Assembly: GCA_046340555.1 (NCBI GenBank)
Contig: JBKDSL010000006.1
Span: 1-64,000 of the forward strand
Source of the DNA: JALRAP01 sp046340555
GTDB lineage: Bacteria; Bacteroidota; Bacteroidia; AKYH767-A; OLB10
Reading direction: 5' to 3'
Length of the DNA: 64,000 bases
The notes under the pieces were generated by a model, which was not told the DNA's origin, did no database searches, and was given only the letters and a program-made list of their open reading frames with translations. Both the position numbers and the translations under genes were made by a program. Positions 9,225 to 17,606 of the stretch are shown piece after piece; positions within the stretch are counted from its first letter, which is position 1, and each line of letters begins with the position of its first letter.

Positions 9225-9255
9225 TTGTAGTGTAACGACAAGCATAATACCTTTG
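9225..9255 (+). promoter_or_regulatory. Promoter of the outer-membrane protein gene
   Basis: A TTG at 9225-9227 is followed after 20 nt by TACCTTTG at 9248-9255, an exact match to the Bacteroidota -33/-7 arrangement. Transcription would start near 9260, leaving a leader of about 35 nt that is A-rich just before the ATG at 9295. Confidence 0.75.
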
Positions 9256-9294
9256 ACAATAGATTGTTAACTAAAACCAATAATTAAAAACAAC

Positions 9295-10038
9295 ATGAAA
9301 AAAACCGTATTAATGATTGCATGTGCTCTTGCTACTACTGTAGTTTCTGCACAAGACATGAACTCGAAGAAAGGTACTCCTATTCTTCCTGCATCTGGCG
9401 ATTGGAGCATTGGCATCGATGCCTCTTCAATGCTTGACTATGCTGGTAACTTGATGAATGGCAGCAACAGCGCATTCATGTTCGACTGGCAAAATCCAGG
9501 TGTTATCACTGGAAAAATGATGAAGGATGACAACACTGCTTACCGTGTAGGTCTCCGTTTGGGCTTTGGCTCAACAACTGAAACCAACCAAGATGTAGAT
9601 TTCGGTGGTGGTCCAGTTGACTCAGCTGAAGTTAAAGTTTCTGGTTCAAACATCAACCTTGCTGCTGGTTTACAAAAATACCGTGGTCAAGGTCGTTTGA
9701 AAGGATTCTATGGTGCTGAAGCAGCTATCGGTTTGTCTTCTGCAAAAGAAACTTGGGATGGTTCTGACAATGGTGAAAACTATAGCGCTGAAGTTAAAGC
9801 TGGAGGAGGCTTCTCTTTCGGTGTTCGTGGATTCATTGGTGTTGAGTATTTCTTCGCTCCAAAAATGTCTATCTCTGGTGAGTATGGCTGGGGATTGAAC
9901 CTTGATTCAGTTGGCGAAGGTGAAGTATCTACCACTTACGGAGGTGTTTCAACTTCTTCTAAGACTGGTAAATCATCTTCTTTCGGAATTGATACTGACA
10001 ACGCTGCTGGCGCTATCAACCTGAACTTCTATTTCTAA
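9295..10038 (+). CDS. Small outer-membrane beta-barrel protein
   Basis: A 247-residue protein with a clear signal peptide (MKKTVLMIACALATTVVSAQ). The mature part is a series of amphipathic strands rich in Gly, Ser and aromatic residues (for example YRVGLRLGFG, NINLAAGLQKY, FSFGVRGFIGVEYFF) and ends in NLNFYF, with a terminal aromatic as expected for barrel insertion. Length fits an 8-10 stranded barrel. It has its own strong promoter and a strong terminator, and its codon choice is more uniform than that of its neighbours (GCT, GGT, CGT), both suggesting high expression. Exact role unknown. Confidence 0.85.
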   Translation: MKKTVLMIACALATTVVSAQDMNSKKGTPILPASGDWSIGIDASSMLDYAGNLMNGSNSAFMFDWQNPGVITGKMMKDDNTAYRVGLRLGFGSTTETNQDVDFGGGPVDSAEVKVSGSNINLAAGLQKYRGQGRLKGFYGAEAAIGLSSAKETWDGSDNGENYSAEVKAGGGFSFGVRGFIGVEYFFAPKMSISGEYGWGLNLDSVGEGEVSTTYGGVSTSSKTGKSSSFGIDTDNAAGAINLNFYF

Positions 10039-10060
10039 TCTTAGGATTTAAAGTTTATTT

Positions 10061-10093
10061 GAAAGCCGGCCTCGAGCCGGCTTTCTTTTTTTT
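10061..10093 (+). terminator. Rho-independent terminator of the outer-membrane protein gene
   Basis: Perfect 10-bp stem GAAAGCCGGC / GCCGGCTTTC (10061-10070 and 10076-10085) with a 5-nt loop, followed by eight T residues. It lies 22 nt after the stop codon. Confidence 0.92.
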
Positions 10094-10448
10094 AAAATAC
10101 TCACAAACATTTTGTGGATTCTAAATTTAGCCCAGCTGATTTGCTTTTAACCTTAGAAAATATCTTGTGGTTCAACCTGAGTCATCAAGTCTGCGTTATG
10201 GAAATTCAATCTAGAAAGCTTAGGGCGTAAGTTTCCAATAGCCTACATGGTCGGATAAGATTTTATCTATCCGCAATGAAGGTTGGATTTCGCTGTCGAT
10301 TGCTGCTTTGAATGAGGGTCTTAATCAAAAAGTATGAAAAAGCAAGCAGCCAGGAAAACCGAGAAGAATGCTAGTAAATCAAGCCAAATTGTAATGAATT
10401 CAACGGGATTTCATTTACAGGATTTGTTAACTCCAAAGTTGGGTATTA
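10094..10448. other. Non-coding stretch without recognised content
   Basis: About 350 nt between the terminator and the end of the convergent thioredoxin-like gene. A short open frame starts at 10334 on the plus strand, but most of it runs antisense through the coding region beyond 10449 and it has no recognisable product. I see no tRNA, repeat or convincing hairpin with a T-run. Confidence 0.5.
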
Positions 10449-11948
10449 TCAATGACTGTCAGAACCAACTGTCGCCGGTTCATGAGGTAACACGGGTAGT
10501 TCAATTCCTTTGTTTTTATATTCCTTATTCAGAATTTCAGTCAAAGAAGAAACCTCAATCCTTTTCGCAACTATTTGCTTGTTTTGATCCAACAAGAATA
10601 TTTGAGGGGTAGTTGAGATGTCGAAATCTGCCCTGAAGTTATTTTTCAGTTCCTCATCAGCTACGTTTATCCAATCCAAATTGTACTCTTTGATAAAGCT
10701 GCGCCATTTGTCCATTTCCACTTCGGTGCAAACGGCATAAACCTGAATCCCTTTTCCTTTCACCGAATCATAGTACTGTTTCAACTTCGGAGTCACTTTT
10801 TTGCAGTGTCCGCAATCTGGATCCCAGAAATACAATATGGTGTAATTGGCTTTTATGTCGTATAAAGAGCGTAGGGTCCCTTTATCATCAGCCATAACCA
10901 GATTTTTAACTTTCTTGCCGACAAGAATCGGATTCAAAATGCGAGCTCTCTCCTGTATTTTGAATAGCTGTGTGTCATCAACCCAAAATGCCTTTTCCTT
11001 GGTGTAATAGTTCTTCACCATATGCACAAAAACAGCATCCATGCCCATGATTTTGGATGTTTCGTAATGATTGGTTATCCACCAAACCACATACTTGAAC
11101 AACTCTGAACCTGGATTAATCTGAGCGATGATTTTGTCTGCCTCTTTGGTGATTGAATCTGGAATTTGAAGAATCATTTTTGTGAAGAAATTCTCCAACC
11201 TCGGATGGAAAACCGGAGTGAAAAGCAAGCGGTCGTCTTTCAAGTTCACATTATCAAAAAAATGGTCCTTATAGTAATAGTAAAGTGAGACGGTGTCTCT
11301 AGTGCCATCTTTATTGGGTGGAAAATCGGGCATAACAGGTTCATCCGTAGCTTTCAAAACCGCCGACAATAGGAAGTCTGGGTGTTGGTTCACCATGTTT
11401 CTTCTGAATCCCAATACAGCGGAATCAATTTCGGTCATTCGCGCCTTTATAGATTCAGCTTTTACTTGGTCTGAGAACTTTACTGTTTCATATTCCCTTC
11501 TCAGCGGTTCTATTTCTTTGGACTTTCCGTTGATGAATTTCAAATAGTTGTAAAAAAGTGAATTGTCTTCGGATCCTGAAATATTCATTGAATTTACATA
11601 GTCTCCCTCGATAGTATTGATGGTAAAAGCGGTTTGCTTGTCGATGATGATCTCAAAGTACTTTTTCCCAGGCAAAACCACCATGTATATTCCACTTTTC
11701 AAAACCGAATCACCTGCGAAAATCAAATTGCCATTTGCATCAGCAAAGGCCGAATCCCTCAAATACTGTTTGTCTCCAAAATAATTAGCCAAATAACAAA
11801 GAGAGTCCTTCAAGCCGGCAACTTTCACTTTGATTTCATAAGCTTTTGAAGCATTACTCCCGCCGGTTTTGGTTTGAGCATAGGAGAAGTTGAATGAGGT
11901 GGCAACAAACAATAAAGTGGCTGCAATACTGAGGAATCTTGCTTTCAT
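10449..11948 (-). CDS. TlpA-like thiol-disulfide protein with DUF4369/DUF5106-type N-terminal region
   Basis: A 499-residue exported protein. It begins with a signal peptide (cleavage after SYAQ at about residue 25), then a beta-rich DUF4369-like domain to about residue 140, a helical DUF5106-like middle, and a C-terminal thioredoxin fold from about residue 345. The redox site is DPDCGHCKKVTP at about residues 377-388, and the cis-proline region reads DISTTPQIFLLD. Such proteins act in the periplasm as disulfide reductases. Monocistronic, with no terminator visible downstream. Partner and substrate unknown. Confidence 0.9.
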   Translation of the reverse strand: MKARFLSIAATLLFVATSFNFSYAQTKTGGSNASKAYEIKVKVAGLKDSLCYLANYFGDKQYLRDSAFADANGNLIFAGDSVLKSGIYMVVLPGKKYFEIIIDKQTAFTINTIEGDYVNSMNISGSEDNSLFYNYLKFINGKSKEIEPLRREYETVKFSDQVKAESIKARMTEIDSAVLGFRRNMVNQHPDFLLSAVLKATDEPVMPDFPPNKDGTRDTVSLYYYYKDHFFDNVNLKDDRLLFTPVFHPRLENFFTKMILQIPDSITKEADKIIAQINPGSELFKYVVWWITNHYETSKIMGMDAVFVHMVKNYYTKEKAFWVDDTQLFKIQERARILNPILVGKKVKNLVMADDKGTLRSLYDIKANYTILYFWDPDCGHCKKVTPKLKQYYDSVKGKGIQVYAVCTEVEMDKWRSFIKEYNLDWINVADEELKNNFRADFDISTTPQIFLLDQNKQIVAKRIEVSSLTEILNKEYKNKGIELPVLPHEPATVGSDSH

Positions 11949-12024
11949 ATTTTTTCTTATTGTTTAAGAGGCACTAAGTTAACAATCGATTCAGTGAAGT
12001 TTGAGTGAACTTATACGGGTTGTT

Positions 12025-13221
12025 TTAATCTAGGTTTACCAATATCCTGCTTTTCGACTTGTTACCTTTTTTATCCGTTGCCAATAGTTTTATTCTTTTA
12101 CCCGAATGTCGATTAATGTCATAGATAATCAATTTGTTACGACTCGAATTGAATTCCGATAATACCCACTTGCCTTTTATCTTACAATGTATGTTTTCGA
12201 CTCCGCTGATTTCATCTGAAATGTAAATTGAAAGAGCTTTGTTTCTTGAATAGTCGTCTATGAAGTACTCGGCTTTACCAATATTCGGACCATTCTCGTC
12301 GTATTTTAAAGTGAAAAAACCTGTGCTGGTTGTTTGGCTCACGAAATAATTATCAGTTAATGACCCGCCGATGGAAACCCAGTTAACACCATCATCAGAT
12401 CGCACCAAAACAGTTCTTCGGCGCATTTTCTTGGGAATATTATTGACGTTTATTGCTACATCGATAGGCTTGAAAATTGAAATGCCATCCGGACCGAATC
12501 TGTATACCCCAAAACCGGAACTGTTTACGGCTGATGAATCTGAGAAAACACAGGATTTTCCATGAATAGAAAAGCTATCAATTTCTACCTTGAATAAGCC
12601 AGATTCCAGAGCTGTTTTTTTACCGCTTTCAGCTAGTTTGCAGTTAACATTATTAACCTTTGGCGCTGGCTTTTTAGATTCGGATTGCTTGAGCCAGAAA
12701 ACAACATTGGAAATGTTGCCATTCATGTCCTTCAATTGGATGCTGCATTTTTTTACTTCACCATCTTTGAAAATCATAACCCCGCCCAATGCGGATGTAT
12801 CATAAAAGGGGATGTTGTTTCCTGAGGCTCTCAGACACAGAAATGATTCTTTTCCCTGTAGCCTAAGTCTTTGGTCAACAACTGCCGTAATATGTTTGGA
12901 TTGGGTGAAAGTGAATGGCTCCAACTTGAATTGGAAAAATGGCTGGTCATTTGAAGTGACTATTAGGTCTCTAATGCCCAATCTGTTTTCTTCATTGTCC
13001 GCTCGATCGTATAACGATAGCCCTAGTGCGATGGTGTGGCCAACTTCTATGGTGTCATTGTTTTTGAATTCAATAGACCGTGGTTCGGGTAATGGGAAAA
13101 GTAGACTGGTGTCAGCCAAGTCATAAACAAATATTTGTTCTATAACTGGTGCAATGGTATCAGGATAAACATATCCAACTGTTGAAGGGTCGAATGGTTT
13201 TTCGGTTGTTGATTGTCTTGT
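12025..13221 (-). pseudogene. C-terminal remainder of an M23 peptidase gene after an in-frame TAA
   Basis: Directly after the TAA at 13222-13224 the same frame stays open for 398 codons. The first residues (TRQSTTEKPFDP, then DTIAPVIEQI) correspond to the region that follows HLHFE-R in intact family members. The remainder is a beta-rich C-terminal extension of the kind attached to M23 peptidases in Bacteroidota. The first possible start codon is a TTG at 13119, without a promoter or signal peptide, so this part is probably not made as a separate exported protein. No further stops or frameshifts, so the damage is recent, or an assembly error. Confidence 0.75.
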
Positions 13222-13722
13222 TTAGAAATGCAAATGAGGTCCTTCAGAGGAACCGGAGTTTCCTGAATAGCCGATCAAATCACCTTTTTTTACAGGGAAT
13301 GCATGGGCTTTAGGATAATAATTAAGCTCAAAGTTTTCTTGAGCATATTGTTTTTCAAGAATCGAATCAGCTAAGACTCCGGCAAAGGCTCTCAGATGAG
13401 CATAAACCGTTGTTATATCCTGATCATGCTTGATATACAGCGCCTTTCCATATCCAGACCTTGACACAAGTACTCGAAAAACAAATCCATCTGCTGCTGA
13501 AAAAACCGGGATACCTTCCTTGGCTCCAGTTTTATAATCAATACCCGCATGAAAATGATTGCCTCTGAATTCGCCAAAAGACCCAGAAATACTCACATCA
13601 CAATCCAGGATTTTTGTATTCAAAGGTTGTGAGACGCAAGTTGAGATTATAATAAATTGAATTACAGCAGTTAGTGCAATGTTGCAAGGTTTCAGTTTTG
13701 AAAAAGTACCACACATGCTCAT
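13222..13722 (-). pseudogene. M23 metallopeptidase, N-terminal part ending at a premature stop
   Basis: The part upstream of the stop has a signal peptide (hydrophobic stretch NIALTAVIQFIIISTCVS) and the LytM/M23 zinc endopeptidase domain: first ligands in NHFHAGIDYK, then GYGKALYIKH, TTVYAHL and the final GNSGSSEGPHLHF. It ends exactly at HLHF, where the family normally continues with E-I/x-R; the codon is TAA, one change from GAA (Glu). All zinc ligands (H, D, HxH) are thus still encoded, but the last strands of the domain are lost. M23 enzymes cleave peptidoglycan cross-links. The ATG at 13722 follows a TTG that is in frame at 13728; another ATG is at 13716. Confidence 0.8.
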
Positions 13723-13743
13723 GTTCAAATTCTACTAAGAACC

Positions 13744-13751
13744 CAAAATTA
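13744..13751 (-). promoter_or_regulatory. -7 promoter element upstream of the broken M23 gene
   Basis: Minus-strand TAATTTTG, an exact TAnnTTTG match, 22 nt before the ATG at 13722. Its preservation suggests the gene is still transcribed. Confidence 0.5.
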
Positions 13752-13768
13752 GAAATAGGTGGTGTGTT

Positions 13769-13792
13769 TACCTTTGAGAATCATTAAATTTG
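13769..13792 (+). promoter_or_regulatory. Two tandem -7 elements upstream of the zapA operon
   Basis: TACCTTTG at 13769-13776 and TAAATTTG at 13785-13792 both match TAnnTTTG. The second gives a leader of about 25-30 nt to the ATG at 13823. No -33 TTG stands at a canonical distance from either, so which one is used is open. Confidence 0.45.
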
Positions 13793-13822
13793 CCTGGAAA
13801 CTAGTAATATATCCGATTGGAA

Positions 13823-14116
13823 ATGAGTCAGGAAGTAGACAAGCTTTTAGATTCAGTCGTTTTGAAAGCTGAAAAGCTTTTGAAATCCCGTCAGTCGTTG
13901 CTAGATAAAGTGCAAAAGTTAGAACAAATTAATTTCGAGCTGAATAATGAGCTCGATACTTTGCGTAAGGATACTGAGTCTTTGCGCGAAGCAAACCAAG
14001 TGCTAAGGATGGCTAAGGCTGTTTCGGGTGAAGATCAGAACACCCGTGACTTGAAATTACGGATCAACGATTACATCCGTGAAATCGACCGCTGTCTGGC
14101 ACTAATAAACCGCTGA
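13823..14116 (+). CDS. Small coiled-coil protein preceding zapA
   Basis: A 97-residue protein starting MSQEVDKLL. It is almost entirely heptad coiled coil (about residues 5-65: LLKSRQSLLDKVQKLEQ and following), then a short conserved-looking helix RDLKLRINDYIREIDRCLALI. The size and shape recall ZapB-type division proteins, and it lies 6 nt upstream of zapA, an arrangement commonly seen in Bacteroidota. A partner role for ZapA is inference from position. The in-frame TTG 6 nt upstream is a less likely start. Confidence 0.75.
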   Translation: MSQEVDKLLDSVVLKAEKLLKSRQSLLDKVQKLEQINFELNNELDTLRKDTESLREANQVLRMAKAVSGEDQNTRDLKLRINDYIREIDRCLALINR

Positions 14117-14122
14117 TCGGAG

Positions 14123-14413
14123 ATGGAACAAATTGTTGCAAAGGTAGTTATTGGAGGCAGGGAGTATCCTTTGCGGATTCCAAAAGCCCAAGAGCAATCC
14201 GTCCTGAAAGCTGTTAAGTTGATAAATGACCGTCTAACCCAGTATGAGAAAACATATACTGGGAGCGATAAATTTGATCACCTAGCCATGTGCGCCATCC
14301 AATTGGCGTCTGAACTAACTGCAGAAGAGGGACGTGGAGTCTCGTTTCAACAAGATGTTTTGAAAAAGGTAGGGGAGTTAGATCAATTGTTGTCAGGTCA
14401 TTTGTCCGCTTAA
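14123..14413 (+). CDS. zapA: Cell division protein ZapA
   Basis: A 96-residue protein. The N-terminal half is the ZapA dimerisation domain: KVVIGGREYPLRIPKAQEQ, then VLKAVKLINDRLTQY; the C-terminal helix has AMCAIQLASEL as in the family, ending in a short coiled coil. ZapA binds and bundles FtsZ filaments at midcell. Located 6 nt after the coiled-coil gene and followed by a 6S RNA and rny. Confidence 0.9.
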   Translation: MEQIVAKVVIGGREYPLRIPKAQEQSVLKAVKLINDRLTQYEKTYTGSDKFDHLAMCAIQLASELTAEEGRGVSFQQDVLKKVGELDQLLSGHLSA

Positions 14414-14474
14414 GTCGTTCATTGACTTCAAGGGACTTTTCCCATAACCTTCTGGTTGCGGGGAACACCGATAA

Positions 14475-14682
14475 AGCCCGCTTAGATTCTGATCATTGTT
14501 GTAAACCCAACACTAAACCATTGGGGACTACGCTTAGCGTATCCGTAATGCAGGCCTCACGTCTGTGTTCGCACAGATTCCTCCGCTTCCGGCGGTTGGC
14601 AGTGGAAGCAAGAAAGATCCGGCATCCCCATCCATGTCGTTATGGGGTTTATTCATCAAAACAGGGTCTAACGCGGGTTTTT
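14475..14682 (+). ncRNA. ssrS: 6S RNA (Bacteroidota 6S-Flavo type)
   Basis: The spacer between zapA and rny folds into one long rod. The closing stem pairs CCCGCTTAGA (14477-14486) with TCTAA-GCGGG (14667-14677, one bulged C), flanked by AAA/TTT and followed by TTTTT. Inside it is a symmetrical 16/16-nt bubble (14487-14502 and 14651-14666), then AAACCC/GGGTTT (14503-14508, 14645-14650), TGGGGA/TCCCCA (14522-14527, 14625-14630), and an apical CTGTG-TTCG-CACAG hairpin (14563-14576). A bubble in a long rod is the hallmark of 6S RNA, which mimics an open promoter and binds the sigma-A-type RNA polymerase. Adjacency to zapA is also the usual ssrS context in gamma-proteobacteria. Exact ends are estimated. 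Confidence 0.75.
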
Positions 14683-14735
14683 AATAATCAACTCAATTAC
14701 TCTATATAGTTTTCCACAATTCACAAAACAATAAA

Positions 14736-16307
14736 ATGGACAATCAACTAATCATATCAATCGTATCAGCTGCCATAGGATCCCTAGTGGTTGGTAGCTT
14801 GGTTACCTGGCTAATGATACGGCGCAGTAACCAAAATTTGGAGGCAAAAGCCAATGAGGCCGCTGATCGTATTATTAAAGAGGCTGAGAGTAAAGCCGAG
14901 CTCATCAAGAAGGATAAAATGATGGAGGCGAAGGAAAAGTTTTTCCAATTGAAGTCGGAGCACGAAAAGGCTATTGCTGAAAAAGATAAAAACATCCAAG
15001 CTGCTGAAAGTCGTGTTAAGCAAAAGGAGAATACACTCAACCAGAAAACCGGCGAAGTGCAGCGTAAGCAATCTGAACTCGATCAATTGCATGTTAATCT
15101 GAAAAATCAGATTCAGGCTATGGAACTTCGCAAGGAAGAGCTAGACAAAGCACATCAAAAGCAGGTAGCACAATTGGAAAAGATTTCCGGGCTTTCTGCT
15201 CAGGATGCTAAAGCCCAATTGGTGGACGCTTTGAAAGCAGAGGCCAAATCAGAAGCTCACTCCTATGTGAAGGAGATCATGGATGAGGCTAAACTGACTG
15301 CCAATAAGGAGGCCAAACGTATCGTTGTGCAAACGATTCAGCGGGTGGCTACTGAGCAAGCAATTGAAAACTCTGTTACCGTATTCAATATCGACAATGA
15401 TGATGTCAAAGGTCGTGTAATCGGTCGTGAGGGACGAAATATCCGTGCTCTAGAAGCGGCAACTGGGATTGAAATCATTGTTGATGACACACCTGAAGCT
15501 ATTATACTTTCGGGATTCGATCCAGTCCGTAGGGAATTGGCACGCTTAGCTCTGCATCAATTGGTAACTGATGGACGGATACACCCCGCACGTATAGAAG
15601 AGGTTGTAACCAAGGTGAAAAGACAGTTGGAAGAGGAAATTGTGGAGATTGGTAAAAGAACCACAATCGATTTGGGTATCCATGGACTCGCACCTGAATT
15701 AATCCGTATGGTGGGTCGTATGAAGTATAGATCTTCTTACGGTCAAAATCTATTGCAGCACTCCCGCGAAGTAGCTAACTTGTGTGCTATCATGGCAGGT
15801 GAGCTTGGCTTGAATGTTAAGTTGGCAAAGCGTGCCGGATTGCTTCATGATATCGGTAAGGTTCCAGATGACGAGCCTGAATTGCCGCACGCGATTTTGG
15901 GTATGAAGCTTGCTGAAAAGCACAAGGAAAACCCGGAAGTTTGTAATGCAATCGGAGCTCACCATGATGAAATCGAGATGACCAGCATGATTTCTCCTAT
16001 TATCCAGGTTTGCGATGCAATCAGCGGTGCACGCCCAGGCGCACGCCGCGAGGTTGTTGAACAATACATCAAACGACTCAAGGATTTGGAGGCTCTTGCA
16101 CTCTCATACAAAGGCGTAGAAAAATCTTACGCCATACAGGCTGGCCGTGAGTTACGTGTGGTGGTTGAGAGCGAAAAGATGGACGACAAAGCTACCGAAG
16201 CGCTTTCATTTGAAATCGCACAGCGAATCCAAACGGAGATGACATATCCCGGCCAAGTCAAGGTTACGGTCATCCGAGAGACCCGAGCGGTAAACTACGC
16301 CAAATAA
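14736..16307 (+). CDS. rny: Ribonuclease Y
   Basis: A 523-residue membrane-anchored endoribonuclease that begins mRNA decay. One N-terminal transmembrane helix (about residues 5-28), a long coiled coil rich in K, E and A to about residue 190, a KH domain with GRVIGREGRNIRALE at about 226-240, and an HD phosphohydrolase domain with GLLHDIGKVPDD at about 368-379 and the downstream GAHHDEIE. The architecture and length match B. subtilis RNase Y. It follows the 6S RNA, whose T-run may end most upstream transcripts. Confidence 0.97.
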   Translation: MDNQLIISIVSAAIGSLVVGSLVTWLMIRRSNQNLEAKANEAADRIIKEAESKAELIKKDKMMEAKEKFFQLKSEHEKAIAEKDKNIQAAESRVKQKENTLNQKTGEVQRKQSELDQLHVNLKNQIQAMELRKEELDKAHQKQVAQLEKISGLSAQDAKAQLVDALKAEAKSEAHSYVKEIMDEAKLTANKEAKRIVVQTIQRVATEQAIENSVTVFNIDNDDVKGRVIGREGRNIRALEAATGIEIIVDDTPEAIILSGFDPVRRELARLALHQLVTDGRIHPARIEEVVTKVKRQLEEEIVEIGKRTTIDLGIHGLAPELIRMVGRMKYRSSYGQNLLQHSREVANLCAIMAGELGLNVKLAKRAGLLHDIGKVPDDEPELPHAILGMKLAEKHKENPEVCNAIGAHHDEIEMTSMISPIIQVCDAISGARPGARREVVEQYIKRLKDLEALALSYKGVEKSYAIQAGRELRVVVESEKMDDKATEALSFEIAQRIQTEMTYPGQVKVTVIRETRAVNYAK

Positions 16308-16322
16308 CGGCACGTTAAACAA

Positions 16323-17606
16323 ATGTTCGGTCGATTCAACCGGCATCAGGATTTAGTCAAAAGCATCTTGACCCTTTTCACAGGGTCAGCTATTGCTCAG
16401 GCCATACCTATATTGGTTTCGCCTCTGCTGACCCGTTTGTATCCGGTAGTCGACTTTGCAGCATTGACCATCATAACAACTCTCATTTCTTTGGTGGGTG
16501 TTGTGGTCACAGGCAGGTATGAATTCGCAGTAGGGTTGCCTGCTGATGACCGTGATGGCAGGAGTCTTGTTCAATTGGCTTCGGTGATAACCGTATCCGT
16601 TTCAATCTTGGTTGGCATAATCCTGGTTTTTTTTAGAGATGGAATAGCCTCTTTGATGTCATTTCCTTCGAGTCCGGATTACTTGTTTGCTATTCCTGTC
16701 GCAGCATTATTTTATGGAGGATACCAAGCGTTTTCTTTTTGGCAGATCAGACAACGTAACTATGTGGTTGTTTCTGGCTCTAGGATTAGCCAAAGTCTAA
16801 CGAATTCCGCCAGTTCACTTGCAATCTTCTTTATTGGTTTCGGAATTAACGGCTTGATTTTAGGAAATGTATTAGGGCAATTCGCTGCGTTCTTATATGC
16901 TTTTTTGTCTACGGCTGGCAGGTTCAAGGATTTTCTTGTTAAACCCGTTAGTGACCTGAAGGTAGTAGCTGGCAGATATGCAGATATGCCTAAGGTAAAC
17001 AGCATACACGCCTTGTCTGATGTGGGTCAAAGCACGGCCGTGATACTTATGATTACGGGAATTTTCGGGTCGGTCTCTACAGGTCTTTATGGTTTAACCA
17101 TGCGTATTTTGCAAGCGCCATTGAATATGATTGGTAACTCATTGGCCATGGTGTTCTATAAGGAAGTTTCAGAAAAAACAATCAATGGGCAACTCATTTC
17201 AAAGCTGCTGCTTTCAACAATGCGCACATTGTTTCTGATTTCTTTGCCTGTTTTTCTATTGCTGATGGTATTCGGACCGGATTTGTTTGCCCTGGTGTTT
17301 GGTAGTGAATGGCGTGATGCAGGGCTTTATGCAAGAATCATGTCGCCATGGCTTATGCTAAACTTCATTGCTTCTCCTTTGTCGAATCTACCGATCATTC
17401 TTTCCAAACAACGTGCTTTTTTCGTCTATTCACTGATTGGCAATTCCATCGTAATCGCCTCTCTTGCTATCGCTGGCTGGCTTTTCAACGAAATAAAAAG
17501 CGGACTCATTGTCTTGTCAGCTGTGCAATGTCTGTTTCAACTTTCGATGATTGTGTTCTTTTTCAGAATTGCAAAAGAGGCCGATCAAAAAAATAATTCG
17601 GACTAA
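16323..17606 (+). CDS. Wzx-like polysaccharide flippase (MATE/MOP superfamily)
   Basis: A 427-residue polytopic membrane protein with about 12 hydrophobic segments. The N-terminal pattern GSAIAQAIPILVSPLLTRLY and the following segment FAALTIITTLISLVGVVVTGRYEFAV are typical of the polysaccharide biosynthesis flippase family. These proteins move undecaprenyl-linked oligosaccharides across the inner membrane. It starts 15 nt after rny and is not next to glycosyltransferases, so its substrate may be made from genes elsewhere, including those at 4.3-8.5 kb or 29-38 kb. Its last 4 nt overlap the convergent gene. Confidence 0.88.
   Translation: MFGRFNRHQDLVKSILTLFTGSAIAQAIPILVSPLLTRLYPVVDFAALTIITTLISLVGVVVTGRYEFAVGLPADDRDGRSLVQLASVITVSVSILVGIILVFFRDGIASLMSFPSSPDYLFAIPVAALFYGGYQAFSFWQIRQRNYVVVSGSRISQSLTNSASSLAIFFIGFGINGLILGNVLGQFAAFLYAFLSTAGRFKDFLVKPVSDLKVVAGRYADMPKVNSIHALSDVGQSTAVILMITGIFGSVSTGLYGLTMRILQAPLNMIGNSLAMVFYKEVSEKTINGQLISKLLLSTMRTLFLISLPVFLLLMVFGPDLFALVFGSEWRDAGLYARIMSPWLMLNFIASPLSNLPIILSKQRAFFVYSLIGNSIVIASLAIAGWLFNEIKSGLIVLSAVQCLFQLSMIVFFFRIAKEADQKNNSD

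Noticed and set aside
10334..10612. 92-codon plus-strand open frame at the end of the thioredoxin-like gene
   Set aside because: More than half runs antisense through the conserved coding end of the minus-strand gene; composition and product are not protein-like, and no promoter is seen.
13222..13224. Stop-codon reassignment (TAA as an amino acid)
   Set aside because: Dozens of intact genes in the window end normally with TAA, TGA and TAG, so the code is standard.
14422..14709. 95-codon open frame between zapA and rny
   Set aside because: It covers the 6S RNA fold; its start has no translation signal and the product is unlike any protein.
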